This document shows positions 24,294 through 37,460 of a DNA stretch of 64,000 bases, in pieces; within the stretch, counting starts at the first letter, position 1, and each line of letters opens with the position of its first letter. Origin of the DNA: Thuidium tamariscinum (taxonomy: Eukaryota > Streptophyta > Bryopsida > Hypnales > Thuidiaceae); NCBI GenBank assembly GCA_947034885.2, contig OX344758.2, positions 22,657,067-22,721,066 of the forward strand, read 5' to 3'. The notes beneath the pieces were generated by a model. It was not told the origin of the DNA, searched no databases, and saw only the letters and a program-made list of their open reading frames with translations. The translations under genes and the position numbers were made by a program.

Positions 24294-24849
24294 GGACCTG
24301 CACGTCTGGTGTCAGTGCCTTGCGACATTCGTCTGAAAAGGTTCCTCTCCTTACCACAGACAGAGTTTTCAATTGCCAGAACCTCGCGCGTTGCGTCCAG
24401 ATTTCAAACAACACATGTGAGTATCGTAGAAATTTTTTACTACAATATAAATCTGACTGTGGATAAGCTCAATTGACGGAATGCGCCATGCAATGCGAGT
24501 GAGTGTAGCGCCCTTGACGCTTTGGTATCTTTTTCTTCATGTACAATCTGGACTACAACCAATTTATTGCACCCTTAATCCTTTCAACTGAGTTTTCATC
24601 TCAGATGGACAAACCGCGGCTTCCGTTGCTACAAGAATTGTGGTAAGTATCTGGGAGTGACGCTTTGGGTCTCTCTACTGAAAGTCTGCGAATTCGTTAC
24701 CGTGGGATTGAGGCTGAACCTGCTTGCATTGCCAGCACAACTGGTTAGAATTGATTTGTTGAACAGATTACCATTTAATTTATTAAGTGATATGCCTGCA
24801 ACTGTGTTTGTTGCTAACAGGATTATTGTCCGCCTCGCAATTGCCTGGG
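24294..24849 (+). CDS. Three exons of a putative EG45/RlpA-like (double-psi beta-barrel) secreted protein
   Basis: Three short exons join in phase across strong splice sites: 24294-24416 (tttgcag ... gtgagt), 24605-24642 (tctcag ... gtaagt) and 24821-24849 (aacag ... gtaagc). Together they read CVQISNNT-YGQTAAS-VATRIVDYCPPRNCLG. The RIVDYCPPRNC core is typical of EG45-like, plant natriuretic peptide and expansin-type barrels, secreted cell-wall proteins. A likely continuation, EVDLTPDFHHMWGNAG (about 25562-25613, after accag), is one base out of phase with exon three, so there may be a frameshift or a missed small exon. The 5' exons are not established; a signal peptide could come from about 22875. 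The family call is recognition from a short motif only. Confidence 0.42.
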
Positions 24850-27084
24850 GTAAGCAACCCAACTGCTCCACAGTTGTGGCATCGCTCATCTCGAGGCAAT
24901 TCCACCCACCTGCTGCAGTCCCTCTTCACTGTTGCGATATGGGCCAAGTCAACAGCCACTGTGGAAAGTGAACTCTGCATTCTGTCCTTTGGGCAAGCGT
25001 GTGGAAAGCGCGCCTCAACAACGTATTTCAATCGCTGCATTTTCTTTTCTTTTTTCGCACAGGAGCAGAAACTCTCAAAATAGACGGAGTACAAAAGCAA
25101 TCCCCAACTTATTGAGTTGCAATCAGAATTTAGTTAGTTAGTTAGTTAGTTAGGTACGCTCTGGAGATTATTTGAACAATGTGATCAGTGTGTGCTCGCC
25201 ACGCTGAAGATCTCATATTATACAATACATTGTTTACTGTTTCAATTCCATTTTTTTTGAATTCTGTCTCTCTTGAGCGGTACAGTGAAGCTACAGCGGG
25301 ACCACTCAAAAGCGGTCTGTTTCATTGGAAAGCGTGCCACGCCGTGGTCCTCCTAATCGGCCTCCCAGAATACCTGATGACTCTTCGTTCTTAGTGATTT
25401 CAGCTGATTCAATGTACTTGCAAATTTGAAGTACTGGAAATCCTGAACAGTGCACGTAACTTGTGAACACGATCCTCAGCTAGGATTAATAAATTATGTT
25501 TGGGGCAGTTGCATCGTAACAGAAGAATCAGGATAATTACACTCACTCATTGATCAATACCAGGAAGTGGACCTGACTCCAGATTTTCACCACATGTGGG
25601 GAAACGCTGGAACTTAAGCCCTCATTACCAAACTATTGATCAAATTTGGAGGATTGAAATTCATGTTTGGAGCCCACATTCCCGAATCAGGTACTGGAGG
25701 TAGAGCAACCCAAAGTTAATCAACCCGAAACTACTGAAGTCCCGATTTATCACACATTTTTCCAACTCCGCCAGGTGAAAAATTTGAGAGTAACGAAGAG
25801 CCACCCCAGGTCCACTTTCTGGTATCGCAACCGACGAGCTGTAACAGAACCCACCCCCCGCCCGCTCGTCAGCGCGCACTTATTTCGAGTTGACAAAGAT
25901 TGCCATTTGAACAGCTGCGCAATGCTTTTGTTTATGCCCAAATGCGGTCCGTGCACCTCTGCGTCCTGAACCCTCATCTCATTATTCTTGGAGCGCTGGT
26001 ATGATATCGGTAGCCTCCGTTCGGGAAGATATTTCCCAGTGGCGCTTCCCAAATCACCTGCTCGCACGGCACCAATGAAAACGCACTCATGTCTCGCTTG
26101 TACCGGAAACCGACTGATCACAAATTAAAACCGAGGACATGGTGGACATCCTCAATTATTAGTGTCCGCCTTCAACAGAACTAAATTACAAAGATCAATA
26201 TCCCCTCTCCGCCCCAATCGAGCCTCATCTACGGTAAAGCCCATCTGAACTGGTACTGGTACGTTGGTACATGAACTTGATCGAATTGGGCGCTTCTATT
26301 TACACTAATTTAAGAAGTCTCATTACTGCCACAAACCTTGGAGCTGCAACTGCTGAGTTACCACACTAACAGTTGAAGCCCAAACGGGAGATATCACCAG
26401 CGGGCCTGTTTCATTTGTTTCAGAAAAAAACCCTAAGAAATTCCGGGATTGCAACCTAATCTTCCTTATCACCTCCGTACTGGCTGTTTGTCGTCGGTCT
26501 CAACCGAAGATTCGGAGAGGAATGATCCGTCGCATGTGGCTGGAAAAACAAGAGGCGACCAGGTGCAGGAAATTGTGCAGAACAGGAAATTTAAATCATT
26601 GAATGATTCCCGTGACGGAGTGAACCGACCACTCCAGTGAGCTCACTCCCTTTTCAAATCGGAAAAGACGGAATTCCCTTCACTTTCCTGGGCTGCGAAT
26701 TTCTTACTGTGTGGGAATTCCTCCCCGGATGAGCACGAGGACGACCTCCCTATCAAAGATGCACGCCACGTGTCCTATTTCCAGGTCAGGAGCGAAAATA
26801 TCTGATGAGTGGGGCATGGAGCACCATGTGGCGCCTGCTGTGGCGGCCTCGCCAAGTGATAATATGGAAAGCCAATTTCAAGTGGTGCCACATCAGAAAA
26901 ACACGCTCGGCCATGCCACTTCTACTCACTCCCCATTTTTTTGATCTTTTCAAATCTAAGTTTTTTATATATTTTTATATTTCTTAAACAAATAAAAACC
27001 CACTCCAAACTCCACGGAAGTTTTTTTTTTTTTTTTAAACACATGGACAATTACTGGACGGAAGGTCGGTTGAGACCTGCTGCA
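24850..27084. other. GC-moderate DNA downstream of the EG45-like exons
   Basis: Contains one candidate further exon near 25562-25616 and a TTAG tetranucleotide array at about 25131-25154. Otherwise no coding segment that I can support. Confidence 0.4.
25131..25154. repeat. (TTAG)6 microsatellite
   Basis: Six consecutive TTAG units. Confidence 0.85.
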
Positions 27085-27094
27085 CGAGTGAAAG

Positions 27095-27360
27095 GGAGGA
27101 CACTAAATGCTCCATTTGAACTGGGCCCCACAGGAGCAGATTTACCCTGGGGAAAACACAGGAATCTTTTATTTTTTGGAAATAATTTTTTTGCAAATTC
27201 TGAATTCTTATTTGCGATGAGGGACTCCAAATTAGGTACGGAAGAATCTCGAATATACTTAGACACAACCCAAAAATAGTGGGCTTTTTTACTTTTACCC
27301 CTAGAGAACCCAAAAATTACCGTGTGGGGCCCAGTTTGAATGGAGGATTTAGCTGTCCTG
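27095..27360. mobile_element. Mutator-type MITE with 10-bp target-site duplication (266 bp)
   Basis: Long inverted ends (about 36 bp, imperfect): AGGACACTAAATGCTCC and, inverted, AGGACAGCTAAATCCTCC, both reaching AACTGGGCCCCACA. Exact 10-bp duplication cgagtgaaag at 27085-27094 and 27361-27370. Length and duplication size fit MULE-derived MITEs. Confidence 0.9.
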
Positions 27361-27748
27361 CGAGTGAAAGCACTGGCGGTTCCGACTTGGGCTTGGTTTT
27401 ATTGAAGATTAAGTGTGCAATACTACTTTTTTTTTAAATTTTACTTATTTACTTATTTATATATATATTTTGCCACCAGATTGGCTCGCCATTCCAAGCT
27501 AAATGGTACACCTCTTGTACTCCATTTTGGTCAATTATAACATTGTTCAGCAAGGCTGGAAGTTTCCCACTGAGCTGAGTGTCCAATAACCCATCAGAGG
27601 GAATATCAAAGAGAAGTGAGACCGACTCTGCCCTGGACCACATTTTATCTGAGTGTGTGGAAAGGGGAGCCTGGTACTTCGATTATCTGCATAGAATCAA
27701 CTGACATGAGACCCACCCTTCGTTCCACGAAGACTAACCTGTACGCTC

Positions 27749-27970
27749 AATAGTGAAATTAGGTTGCCCCTCACTAATTTTTTGACACTCCGCACAATAT
27801 TTATTGTTGTTGCACAAGAATGCAATACTTTTGAATTAGTTATTGGTGTAGTTGGAACTCCAGACCTCTATGTCTACAAAATGGAAGTATTGACTTTAGT
27901 GATGGTTTGTAGAGTAACTTTCTTGGGATAAGGCAACCGTTTATTGTTAAGGCAACCAAATTTCAATATT
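27749..27970. mobile_element. Short inverted-repeat element (222 bp)
   Basis: Left AATAGTGAAATTAGGTTGCC and inverted right AATATTGAAATTTGGTTGCC. Target duplication not clear. The left end motif also occurs near 3569. Confidence 0.7.
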
Positions 27971-27974
27971 TAGT

Positions 27975-28245
27975 GAAGGAGGATGAGGATTCTAGTCCTC
28001 CATTCAAAGTGGGCCTACCAAGGTGTATTTTTTGTTCAAGAAAAATGGAGTTTTTATAATTTCTTGCATTTAATTTAATTTTTTGCAAATTCTAAATTCA
28101 TATTTGCAATCAAAGACCCCGAACTAGCTAGGAGAAGTCTAGAACATACCCAAAACACAACTAAAATAGGGGTCTTTTCTACTTTTATCTTAGAGAGAAT
28201 CTAAAATTTATCCTACAAGAGTTATTCTAAATAGAGAATGCGGTG
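27975..28245. mobile_element. Decayed relative of the Mutator-type MITE
   Basis: Shares tcctccattca, aaagtgggcc, tttgcaaattct and aacatacccaaaacacaac with the copy at 27095, but is AT-shifted and its ends are worn, as expected of an old methylated copy. Confidence 0.55.
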
Positions 28246-28353
28246 TCTTGTTTAGAAGGATGCTAGTAGACATTAAATGTCTTATAGATGACAAAGAATC
28301 CTTTTGTATAGGACAAATGTGTAGATGTTCATTCCTAAAATTTGTGTGAAAAG

Positions 28354-28634
28354 CATTAGATGAGATTTGAGGCCTCAGGAGGGCCGTTTCGGGTTTATTC
28401 CCGAAATAGTTTCCAAAATTGTTGGTTGTTGTCAAGCCAACAATTTTCTTTTTAAAATTAAAAAAAATAAAAATTTGGGTCTTGAAATGCAAAAAAAAGT
28501 TAAATATTTTTTAATATTGTGGCACAGTCTCGGCCATGTCAACTTCTAGTGTTTTTGCATTCCCCATAGCAATTACTACGTTCTCATAGTTTGATAACTC
28601 ACGGCCTTTCCAAGGCCTCAAATCTCATCTAATG
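28354..28634. mobile_element. CATTA-family MITE, copy D
   Basis: 22-bp perfect inverted ends: cattagatgagatttgaggc at 28354 and the complement ending 28634. Interior carries ccgtttcgggtttattcccg and acagtctcggccatgtcaac. Confidence 0.88.
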
Positions 28635-29019
28635 GGAAGGTCTTGTACAATAGTTTGACCTCCAATAAATACTCTAAAGCAAGTGATTCTCATAGTACCC
28701 AAAAGGCTCATTTTCACAATGACCATCTTGTCTTAGAGTTTATCATAGAAGGTAGGTCATGTCCATTGATTTCATTTCAAGCCTCACTAGTTAGTAGTCA
28801 CTACCCATCCCTTTGTTTGCAACTAGATATAAATTAAAAGTTCTATAATTCTTTTTAAAAAATAAAGCCATATACCTACTACAAGTCATAAAATTTTCAA
28901 ATGTTTTGGGAAAAATTTGAAATTTCTACAAATCCTTAAAGAAAAAATGAAGGAAAATTTATATCACATACAAAATACGTAAAAAAATTGTAAATTTTCT
29001 TTTTAGAGTAAATAATATA

Positions 29020-29774
29020 AGGTGATTGCAAGAAACACTTAACATTTTTGGCTCAAAAATACAATTTTTGGCCATAAGACTGGTAGTACTACACAATACT
29101 ACCACTACTGCATGTCAGTAGTGCGTTTGCAAATCTAAATTGTCGATTCAGGATGTCTACAAATCTAGACCGTCAACTCAATACTATGCAATACTATAGA
29201 CTACTACAAAGTACTTCAAAGGCCATTGGGAGAAGAAAAATAGTAGGAAAAATGTCTATGGACCTTTTCATTTTTAGTAATTCAAAAAAAGTTCAAAAAA
29301 TTATTTTTTTTAAATTTATTTTTCTAAACAAGATTGCGCTTACATTGCAATAAGAAAAAACCTTCTAAGAAATTTTTTCCCACTTTGTAGCCTTTGTGCA
29401 AAAGAAGGTCACTTTGACCCCATGTGTGCAACAAACATGTTGCTATTTTCATAAAAACTCATTGTCAATCCTTGTAGTGTTAGTACTTAGTAAACCTCCA
29501 ATTTGCCTAATTTGTGGTTTCAAATTCGGATTTTTGGGTCAAAAGTAGGACTACCCCCCTCCCCTAAGGCTAAGGTAGACATTCAATTGGGGCAAGTTAA
29601 AAATAGTAAACTAATTTGAAATTTTTTTAAAAATTATTCAACATCTGAAACTTTTGTGTATACCTTCATTCCAAATTTGAAGCCAAAAGGGTAAAAGATG
29701 AAAAAGTTATGAGTAAAAAACTACCTATTGGAGGTCAAGGAGACAAAAAAAAATTGTTTCTCGCAATCACCCTA
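29020..29774. mobile_element. Repeat D, copy 1 (755 bp)
   Basis: Left aggtgattgcaagaaacac and inverted right agggtgattgcgagaaacaa. Matches the element at 34946. No coding frame. Confidence 0.75.
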
Positions 29775-29829
29775 GAAAATATACCCAGACCAAATACTTG
29801 AACTTGTTTTATATGAAAAATGAAGGAAA

Positions 29830-31209
29830 TTAACTCCTAAATGCCTAGGGCACCTAAATTTGGTGTTTTGAAAACTTTGAAGCTAAATAAAATCTAACAA
29901 AGGTGTTATTTATAGTAGTTTAAATTTTTTGAATATTCTTTTTGAAGTCTAGTTTAAGCATCAAAAACTCGATTGTGAAAATCATTGATTATGGTTTTTC
30001 TATTCAAGATTTTGTATAAGGGTACCCATTGCAATCTTGACCTTGTTTATGTCAACAAAAACGTTCAACATTACATCAATGCTAACATAAAAACATGGGT
30101 TGTTACATTTGATGTTTAACAAAATCCGTCAAGAAAAATTAGGTCTTATCATATTAAATGAGGGTTTCTACTAGTGTTTTATAGTCTTTAGGGTTCTTAG
30201 AAATGAGCCTCAAATACCAACTAATCTTGGATACAAAATCATGTTAGAAATTCATTTAAAAAAATTATAGAGCAAATTTTGAAAAGCCATTAGACGAAAT
30301 TTGAGGGCATTAGCAGATTGCGGGTTCCCGAACTACGGGAACGCAGTTTCTGCCTTGTGAACTCGAATCCTACGTGGTCGGGAAACTACCACGTAATTAT
30401 TTTTTTTTTCAAAAAAAAAATGGATTTATTTTCATATTTTAGGACCCCCAATTTTTATTTTTTTATTTTTTGATAAAAGTCGGCCTGACAGCAGTCAGTA
30501 GCATTGGGAGCTGTTTCGGGAACAGACCCGAAACGGCCCTATAATGCCCTTAGATTTCATCAATGGCAAAAATTTATTGGAGTTATGCATCTTGGGTCCT
30601 TCAACCTCATATTTTTTTTTGTAACCAATTTTTTAGATTTGACATGTGACAATAGGATGAAAGACTTGAAGTCACTTTTGCAATTCTAACACCCTCATGA
30701 TCAAAGATTACAATCTTTCAATCCATAAATGGTGAATTTTGTTAAATTGGCGGTATTCCAAATGCCATTTTCAGACTGCATGGTTTGAACTGAAAACTAA
30801 CATCTAGGACAAGTATAGATTTTTAGACATCTCAAACAGATATATATTTCCAAAATCTAAGACAAATTATGATTTCAAACCATGCGGTTTGAAACATCTT
30901 CAAGGATGGATATAGATTTTAGACATCTACAATAGATAAAGATTTCAAAAATCTATGACAACTTTAAATTTCAGACTGAGTAGTCTAAATTGTCAAAAGT
31001 GTCAAACTAATGAAATGCTGCCATTTTAACAAAATTCGCCATATAAGTGATAATGTTGTATTTTCTTTTTCTAAGTGATCTCTGACATGTCTAGTTGAAT
31101 TTGTACGGTTATAATTTCAAGAAAATTGATAAAGCATATCAGGATTTTTGTTTTTTAATTCAATTTAGAGAAAATTCCAAAAAGTAAAAAAAAGGCATTT
31201 AGGAGTTAA
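29830..31209. mobile_element. Repeat A, copy 1, carrying a nested MITE (1,380 bp)
   Basis: 16-bp perfect inverted ends TTAACTCCTAAATGCC. Contains the CATTA-family MITE at 30288-30566. Internal segments match the copies at 44088 and 53928 in reverse orientation. Confidence 0.78.
30288..30566. mobile_element. CATTA-family MITE, copy E, nested in repeat A
   Basis: Left cattagacgaaatttgagggc and inverted right cattgatgaaatctaagggc. Carries gtttcgggaacagacccgaa and acgtggtcgggaaactaccac. Orientation is opposite to copy D. Confidence 0.83.
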
Positions 31210-34200
31210 CCGGTGCAACTTGAAAAATATCCCAAACGCTGTTTCCGAGGGAGAAAAAACAAACTTCCCACCCCCTATTTACTTCCTTTCGTACTTGTAG
31301 ACCTCTCCAAGTCCAAATCGGGTGACGCTGATGACACATCCCGTCGCATGGGCGGTATGGCCCTGACTCGACTTCTCCCCTTCCCCGCAAAAAGCACGGT
31401 TGCAAACTTGCAAATGGGCAGGCTCATCTCAGGAAACAGGCTGGGGCTCCCATGCACCGCTTGCCAAATTTTAATTTAGACATCAGCATCTGCTCACCCC
31501 TGTCTGGCCCAACATCTGACCTCCGTCACACGACTTGCAGTCATTACACAAGAATCAGTGACTCCGATGATTGTGATTTAGCTTTACATGACTCAACTTC
31601 GGCAAGTTTTGGATCTCTGCTCTTTTGCCGCCCGGTCTGTAGCCCTGATGACGGCGACGCCGGACAGACGCATCCCCGGACACAACCTCCTCCCAATTTT
31701 ACTGGTCCACAGCGTCGGTTCCAGGTCACTCAAATCATTCCGTTTGAACCCGGCCTAGCCTGTACTGACGCCGATCGAGGCCCGAAAGGGTTTGATGGAT
31801 GCCTTTCCAGGTCACTGTAGAAATGAAGAATTGAAGAATGCACTGCCTATTGGTGCAAATATCAGATCATTTGTGGCAAAGTAGCTGGGTGATGATATCA
31901 AGAGGTCTTGTTCTTTTCGGATGAACAGCAAGACATGGAATGACTGCCTGGGATTGGCAGTCAATCTGATTGGAATATCACTCTTTCGTTAAGATTCACG
32001 TCTTCACCTTGGAATCGCCACCGGTGATGCCGGGGGCGACGAGATTTTAATTATTTCCCGGGGTGAGTCACGGGGACCGATCTCAAACCGCGCAACTGTC
32101 TGTGCAGATCGATGACAGCTAGCCTGTCAGGAAGGATCGATCAGACTGAGACGGTGGATTGGTTCGAAGAGTTTTGGAATAGCTGGAAATCTTGGAAAGG
32201 CAGGCAAGTACGTCCCTCAAAAGCGAGAAAGTAATAAAGGAGGAGATACTGATGAAATTTCCTTTTTTCATGAAGCAGGACCGACTGCAGGAGCTTGCTA
32301 GCTAGCTAGCTGGGAGTAGTTCGAGGACCGGGCCCCATCGCCACTCATGCTTTCTCCACTTTTCGCGTCAACTCAATCAAGCGCAGGAGAATCATTCCGC
32401 AGTGTCAGGATCACCAGACGGATGTACGTCTTGGGCATGGAATCAAGTAAGCCAAATCCAGGATGGTCTGTTGGAGCTCGAGTGCTCGACGAGACCCGAA
32501 AGCAGAGGCGTACGTGGCTTTTTCTAGCGAGTGCCCGCGACTGGCGCCTAGGCTGGCGGCGCAGCCTTCACAGCTAGAGCCCACTCACCGTCCACCGGTT
32601 CCGGTCAAAATATCTCAACGAAAATGATCCGTCACACATCCCGGGACAGGTACACGCATCCGCCCCACAATTTCCCATGCAAATCGGGTCAGTACCAAGT
32701 TCAAATCGGGGTCACCGCCATATTATGAACTAACTTACTTGGGAACAACTTAATAACAACTTATTAATTAATAACACTCCCAGCTGCCGGCCGGTGTAGA
32801 CGCCAGTCGCTACGGGCAACTCGCCCGTAATTAATCAACCAACGCTGCGGATCTCACGTCGGTTGTCGGAGATCCCAAGACGCCGATCGATGGACGGGGC
32901 AACGAACGAATTAAATCGGTCGAAAAACTGAACGGTATTCTTTGGGACTGTAGCGCTTGCGTGGCTCGAAGCGGAGTGAAGCCTGATCGATCCAGTTTTG
33001 GCTGCTTTAATTGCGTGTCGATCACAGATCGATCGCAGCTTCGTCATCCGCTCGTTCCCTGCAAATCCGTCTGAAAGCGAAAGCGAGCAAAGTTGATCCA
33101 CACCCATCATGAATTCCTACTTCTTGCTCCAACCTGGTCACGCACGCAGCCTCGACTGGAGAGAAAGGTGAGATCGAGTGCGAGCCCCGTTGTGAGGTCG
33201 CAAGCGATTTGATCTAAGCGATTCGCTGGGACCAGTGGTAGGAGCTACTTTAGGTTTTGGGGAGGATAGCGAAGCGAACTGCACGGTAGATGATGCGAGT
33301 CTCGTTGAATGCATGTCGAGCTTGAATCGAGTGACTTTGAAAGGCTCGGGGAAAGGCTTCCCTATTTCGGGGATGATTAATTTCTCGCTTTCTTTCGATT
33401 CCTGGAGATTCCAATTCGGGGGTTGCCGTGCGTCGATCGATGTCGACAGTGGAGCTTTTAGCAGGAAAGGGGGTTGGCTTTGGAGGGTCCGTGATGAGCG
33501 TTGAATGTCGTGGGCATACCGCCCTTGAATTGAATTGGAAGAAGCGCACAATCGCACATTCCAAAGGGCATTCATGGCGGAATGGCCGTTACTTACGGAC
33601 TACCATGAGTGCCAAACCTTTACGGAATCAATGCAATGTCAGGGATGAGTTCAAGGAAGACTTTACGGAATGAATTCAGGTGACGTACCAGTTCGTTAGC
33701 CGAGTAGTTAGCCGAGGTTAGCCGAGGTTGGAGACCTGTCCAGACTCCAGAGCTTTTTTCTTTTCCTTTGGTGCCTTTTTGAATCATAATCATAAATGCT
33801 CAGTCTCGATTTTCTCGATCGGGACGAAACAGGAGATTTTGTTCGATTCGGGGAAAAACTAGTAGTGCTCCGTCATATTCTGAGCGGTAGCCTGACTAAT
33901 ATAGTTGCAGGAAAGTAATCCTAGATCCAATCATACAATTTGCAGGTGTTTAAGGATCTAGCCGTTTAATTTAGAATCCATGGCTCTTGAAGCTATAATC
34001 TCCGTGTGTGAGTACAACACAATGCATGGTGCTTCGAATGTGTGAACAATCAAACTACATACTCCAGCTTTGGTTCCCACCAGGATCTGATTTCGCAACT
34101 TCTTTTCAACGAGACGAATTGGGCGACTTGAGAACCTTTCAATTAAGATTGCCATTTCAGTTCAAATAGAGAAATTCCAAGAGATCGGCACTTTCTTAGG

Positions 34201-34945
34201 CTCTCGTCTGAAACCGCAGGTCTGTACCAGCCACGACTAACTTAGTTTCAAGGTTGAGCGCACTTGAACATCACAATTTTGGCACTCTGAAACATGCCGA
34301 TTTCTCTTCTATGACCTTACAGAGTTTCTTCTTCCAGGTTTGATGCTTTGATTCACACCTTGCAGATCAAACCCAAAACACCAATTTCGATCAACTGGCA
34401 CTTTCCAGTACGATTAAGCAAGTTTCATGTGAAAAAAGTCGATTAAGACACAAAACAACCGAAACATATGAACGACAAATCGATTAATGACAGATCACTG
34501 CGGATATTGGCTGGATTAGAAGCCTCAATTTCAATCTGAGACGCATTCTGTGGAGTACTGCAAGCAGGATTGGCAAACATCAATGAAGATTGGACTCCAT
34601 GGCCAGTCTGACGAGAAATTTCCGAAGCAGGGCTGGGAGAAGTCCCTACGAACTCTTGCCGTTGGATCTGTCATGCGAACTTTCAAGATTAGAAATCGGT
34701 GCTTGTAATGCAAACATCAAAACCGTCGTCTCGCAAGGACGGGATTAAGAAATTGCAGCAAGAACTTTGACAAGGGAGCTCGAATCTCAAAGTGCCCAGA
34801 TTAGGTGAACAAATTCCAAATCTCGGTGGAGAATTTGTGTTCTCTTGACACCTCCTAATCAGAATCCTCATTATCCTAAAATAACTAATTGGTTAAATTT
34901 ATGAAAGCCCACTGATTTCTGAAAAAGTGTTTGAAATTACTTCCA
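31210..34945. other. Second GC-richer island, no gene established
   Basis: CpG-containing DNA without repeat signatures, so probably genic or promoter DNA. Candidate signals: gaaag|gtgaga donor near 33169; gttgcag and tttgcag acceptors near 33910 and 33945; a gctagctagctagct palindrome near 32295. No frame on either strand resembles a known protein. A noncoding or poorly conserved transcript is possible. Confidence 0.35.
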
Positions 34946-35675
34946 GAGTGATTGCAAGAAACACTTGTACTATTGTTGTGTTTTGGCACACTATTTATGA
35001 ATTTTTTTGGAGTAGTTTAAAATTAGGAATTTAAAAAAATAAAAATTAATAATTTAGCCAATGTATTTTCCTTCAAAATGAAGGTAACCACCAAAGGAAA
35101 TTTGTAAAAAAAATCTCTAGGTAGGAGAACTAGAAAAGTACAAAATCTCAAGAAAATAGACACTTTAAGGTTTTAATTAATAAAAAATAGGATAAAGTTT
35201 AAATAAATAAAGTAAAAATTTTCCATCTGTAAGAACTTTATGGAGATGATCATATACCAAAAAATCCACCAAAATAATTTTTTACATGTTTCAAAATGCA
35301 TGTAGAAAGAGGCTCACTTTGTGAACTTCTACAGAACATATATATAGTTATTTTTCAAAATCCTTTGAACACTAGCTGAAAGTATACTATAAGACTATCT
35401 CAGCCAAATTTCATCTTCAAATTTGTTTCTTTGGGTACTACTTTGTTCAAAAAAAATAAAAAATGGCAAGGGTGATATAATATTGTGGGCTATTATTAAA
35501 TAGTAATTTTTTTTTAAATTCCAAAAAAATTAGACAATGTGTATAATAGTTATAGGTACCTTGTCTACAAATTTTGAATTATTTGGAGCCAAAATGCAAA
35601 AGCTATGGCCAAAAAACTAATCAACACCCAATGAGTGACAAAAAATAGGACAAGAATGTTTCTTGCAATGACCCT
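34946..35675. mobile_element. Repeat D, copy 2 (730 bp)
   Basis: Left agagtgattgcaagaaacac and inverted right agggtcattgcaagaaacat. Shares the aagtta/aagctatgg...aaaaaacta block near the right end with the copy at 29020. Confidence 0.75.
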
Positions 35676-36223
35676 TCAATATAAAATTAGTAACATAAGG
35701 GGCAATAAACTTTCCTTCATGTATTACTTTCAATGCAATTTAATGTGAATTGTCAATTTTGTAAAATTGGCCCAATTACAAACATCAAAGTTCTAGTGTA
35801 TAATCTTCATAGAAATGTATACATTGACTATATTTTCAAACTTTTTAAAAATCGTTTTTTTAATTTTTAGAGTACTTCATAAAATTAAACATGAATATTG
35901 TAAAAATCCAACAAAATCAATAAGTGTTTCTTTCAATTTCTTACGAATATATTGGAGATAGACTTGTCAAATTATCATAATTCTCTAGTTTATATTTGTG
36001 GTGGTAGAATTGGACGCAAGAGGGCTCTATCACCATGTGCTTAGTTTTGAAAATGCTAAGTTGGATGACTAAAGTCCATGCCTAGGACTTGATACAAGAA
36101 CCATTGGAGTCCAACTCTCACATCACTATAAAAAAGGTCCTAGGTGACATTGGAGAAACAAAAAATCATAAATAAGTCAAATGGATTCCCTACAACTATA
36201 CATGGTAGAGGTCGAGGTCCATT
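35676..36223. other. AT-rich intergenic DNA
   Basis: No feature recognised. Confidence 0.5.
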
Positions 36224-36538
36224 CATTAGAAGGGATTTGAATGCAAGGAAGATCTATTCCCTTGCTTGTTACCTGTATTGTCTAGAAATTGTAAATTAGT
36301 CCATAATACCTAATTAGTCCATAATACCTAAAATTTGATTTTAAAAATAATTTCTTTTTCAATTTTTTTTTTTAATTCACTTTTTTAAAATTAAATTATT
36401 AATTGAATTATTAAAATAATTCATGTTTTTTAATATGGCACTTTCTTGATTACATTAGACTGCTAATGAGGCATGATCCCATAGTCTGGGAACTCAAAAT
36501 CTCTTGCAGTCTTCCAATGCCTTCAAATCCCCCCTAAT
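36224..36538. mobile_element. CATTA-family MITE, copy G
   Basis: Left cattagaagggatttgaatgc and inverted right tattaggggggatttgaaggc. Interior block ggcactttcttgattacatt. Confidence 0.75.
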
Positions 36539-37460
36539 AATTCTACAATTTGAAGAGTCTTAAATATTAAGTCAAAAAGATTAACAAGATACATTAAAGA
36601 TGGATGCATTGCCAAAAAATGATTGCAGAAGATAGATACAAAATATTTAACCACTTCATGAAACTACCTCAAGATTTCAATCCAATAAATATGTCTTTTA
36701 CAAAAAAGGATCATCTTATTCAATCATTGTCATTGTGAAAGGATATGCCCCTTCACCACAATACTAAGCAAAAAAGATTAGATTTAAGGATGAATATATA
36801 TGATCTCTCCCTTTAGAGTACTTTGAAAGTCATTTATCAAACACTTTTAGTCGAACTTGGACATCTTTTCTCAACTAAAAGGACCCAAAAAAATGCATTT
36901 CATGCTAATATTTCACTCTTGAGAAAGAATGCAACACCTAATATATCCAAATCTCATTAATCTTTTAAACACACCAATGATAAATTGCAGGAAAAATTGA
37001 CAAAAGGATTGTTTTGCTTCCTAGGTTCCAAGAAGAAATATAGAAGGCAAAACAATCATTTTTTTATGATGAAGAACAAATAATTTTCATTGGATTTTTT
37101 TGTCTACATTCACTATCCATAATGTTTTTTTTATTATGATGTACTTCTCTAGAATTTCCAGATTTTTTAGAAATAGTTGAAAACAAATATGAATTTCCCT
37201 CACTAGGGGTAGTCACACCTTCACCAAGCAAACTTCTTTGGATAAATGTAGGGAAATAAGAGCCAACTAGACACAATAGTATTCTTGATGAAGGTGTGAC
37301 ATCCCATTTGGTGTCTTATATGGATAATAAAAAACTACAAAATTGGTTTACTATCTAAATAGGATATTCACTACTTGGATCCAATCAAATAGCATTGGAA
37401 GCACAAGTTCAAGTTTCCACCACAATCTATGCAAATAGCTCAAGCTTGTGAAAATTTTGG

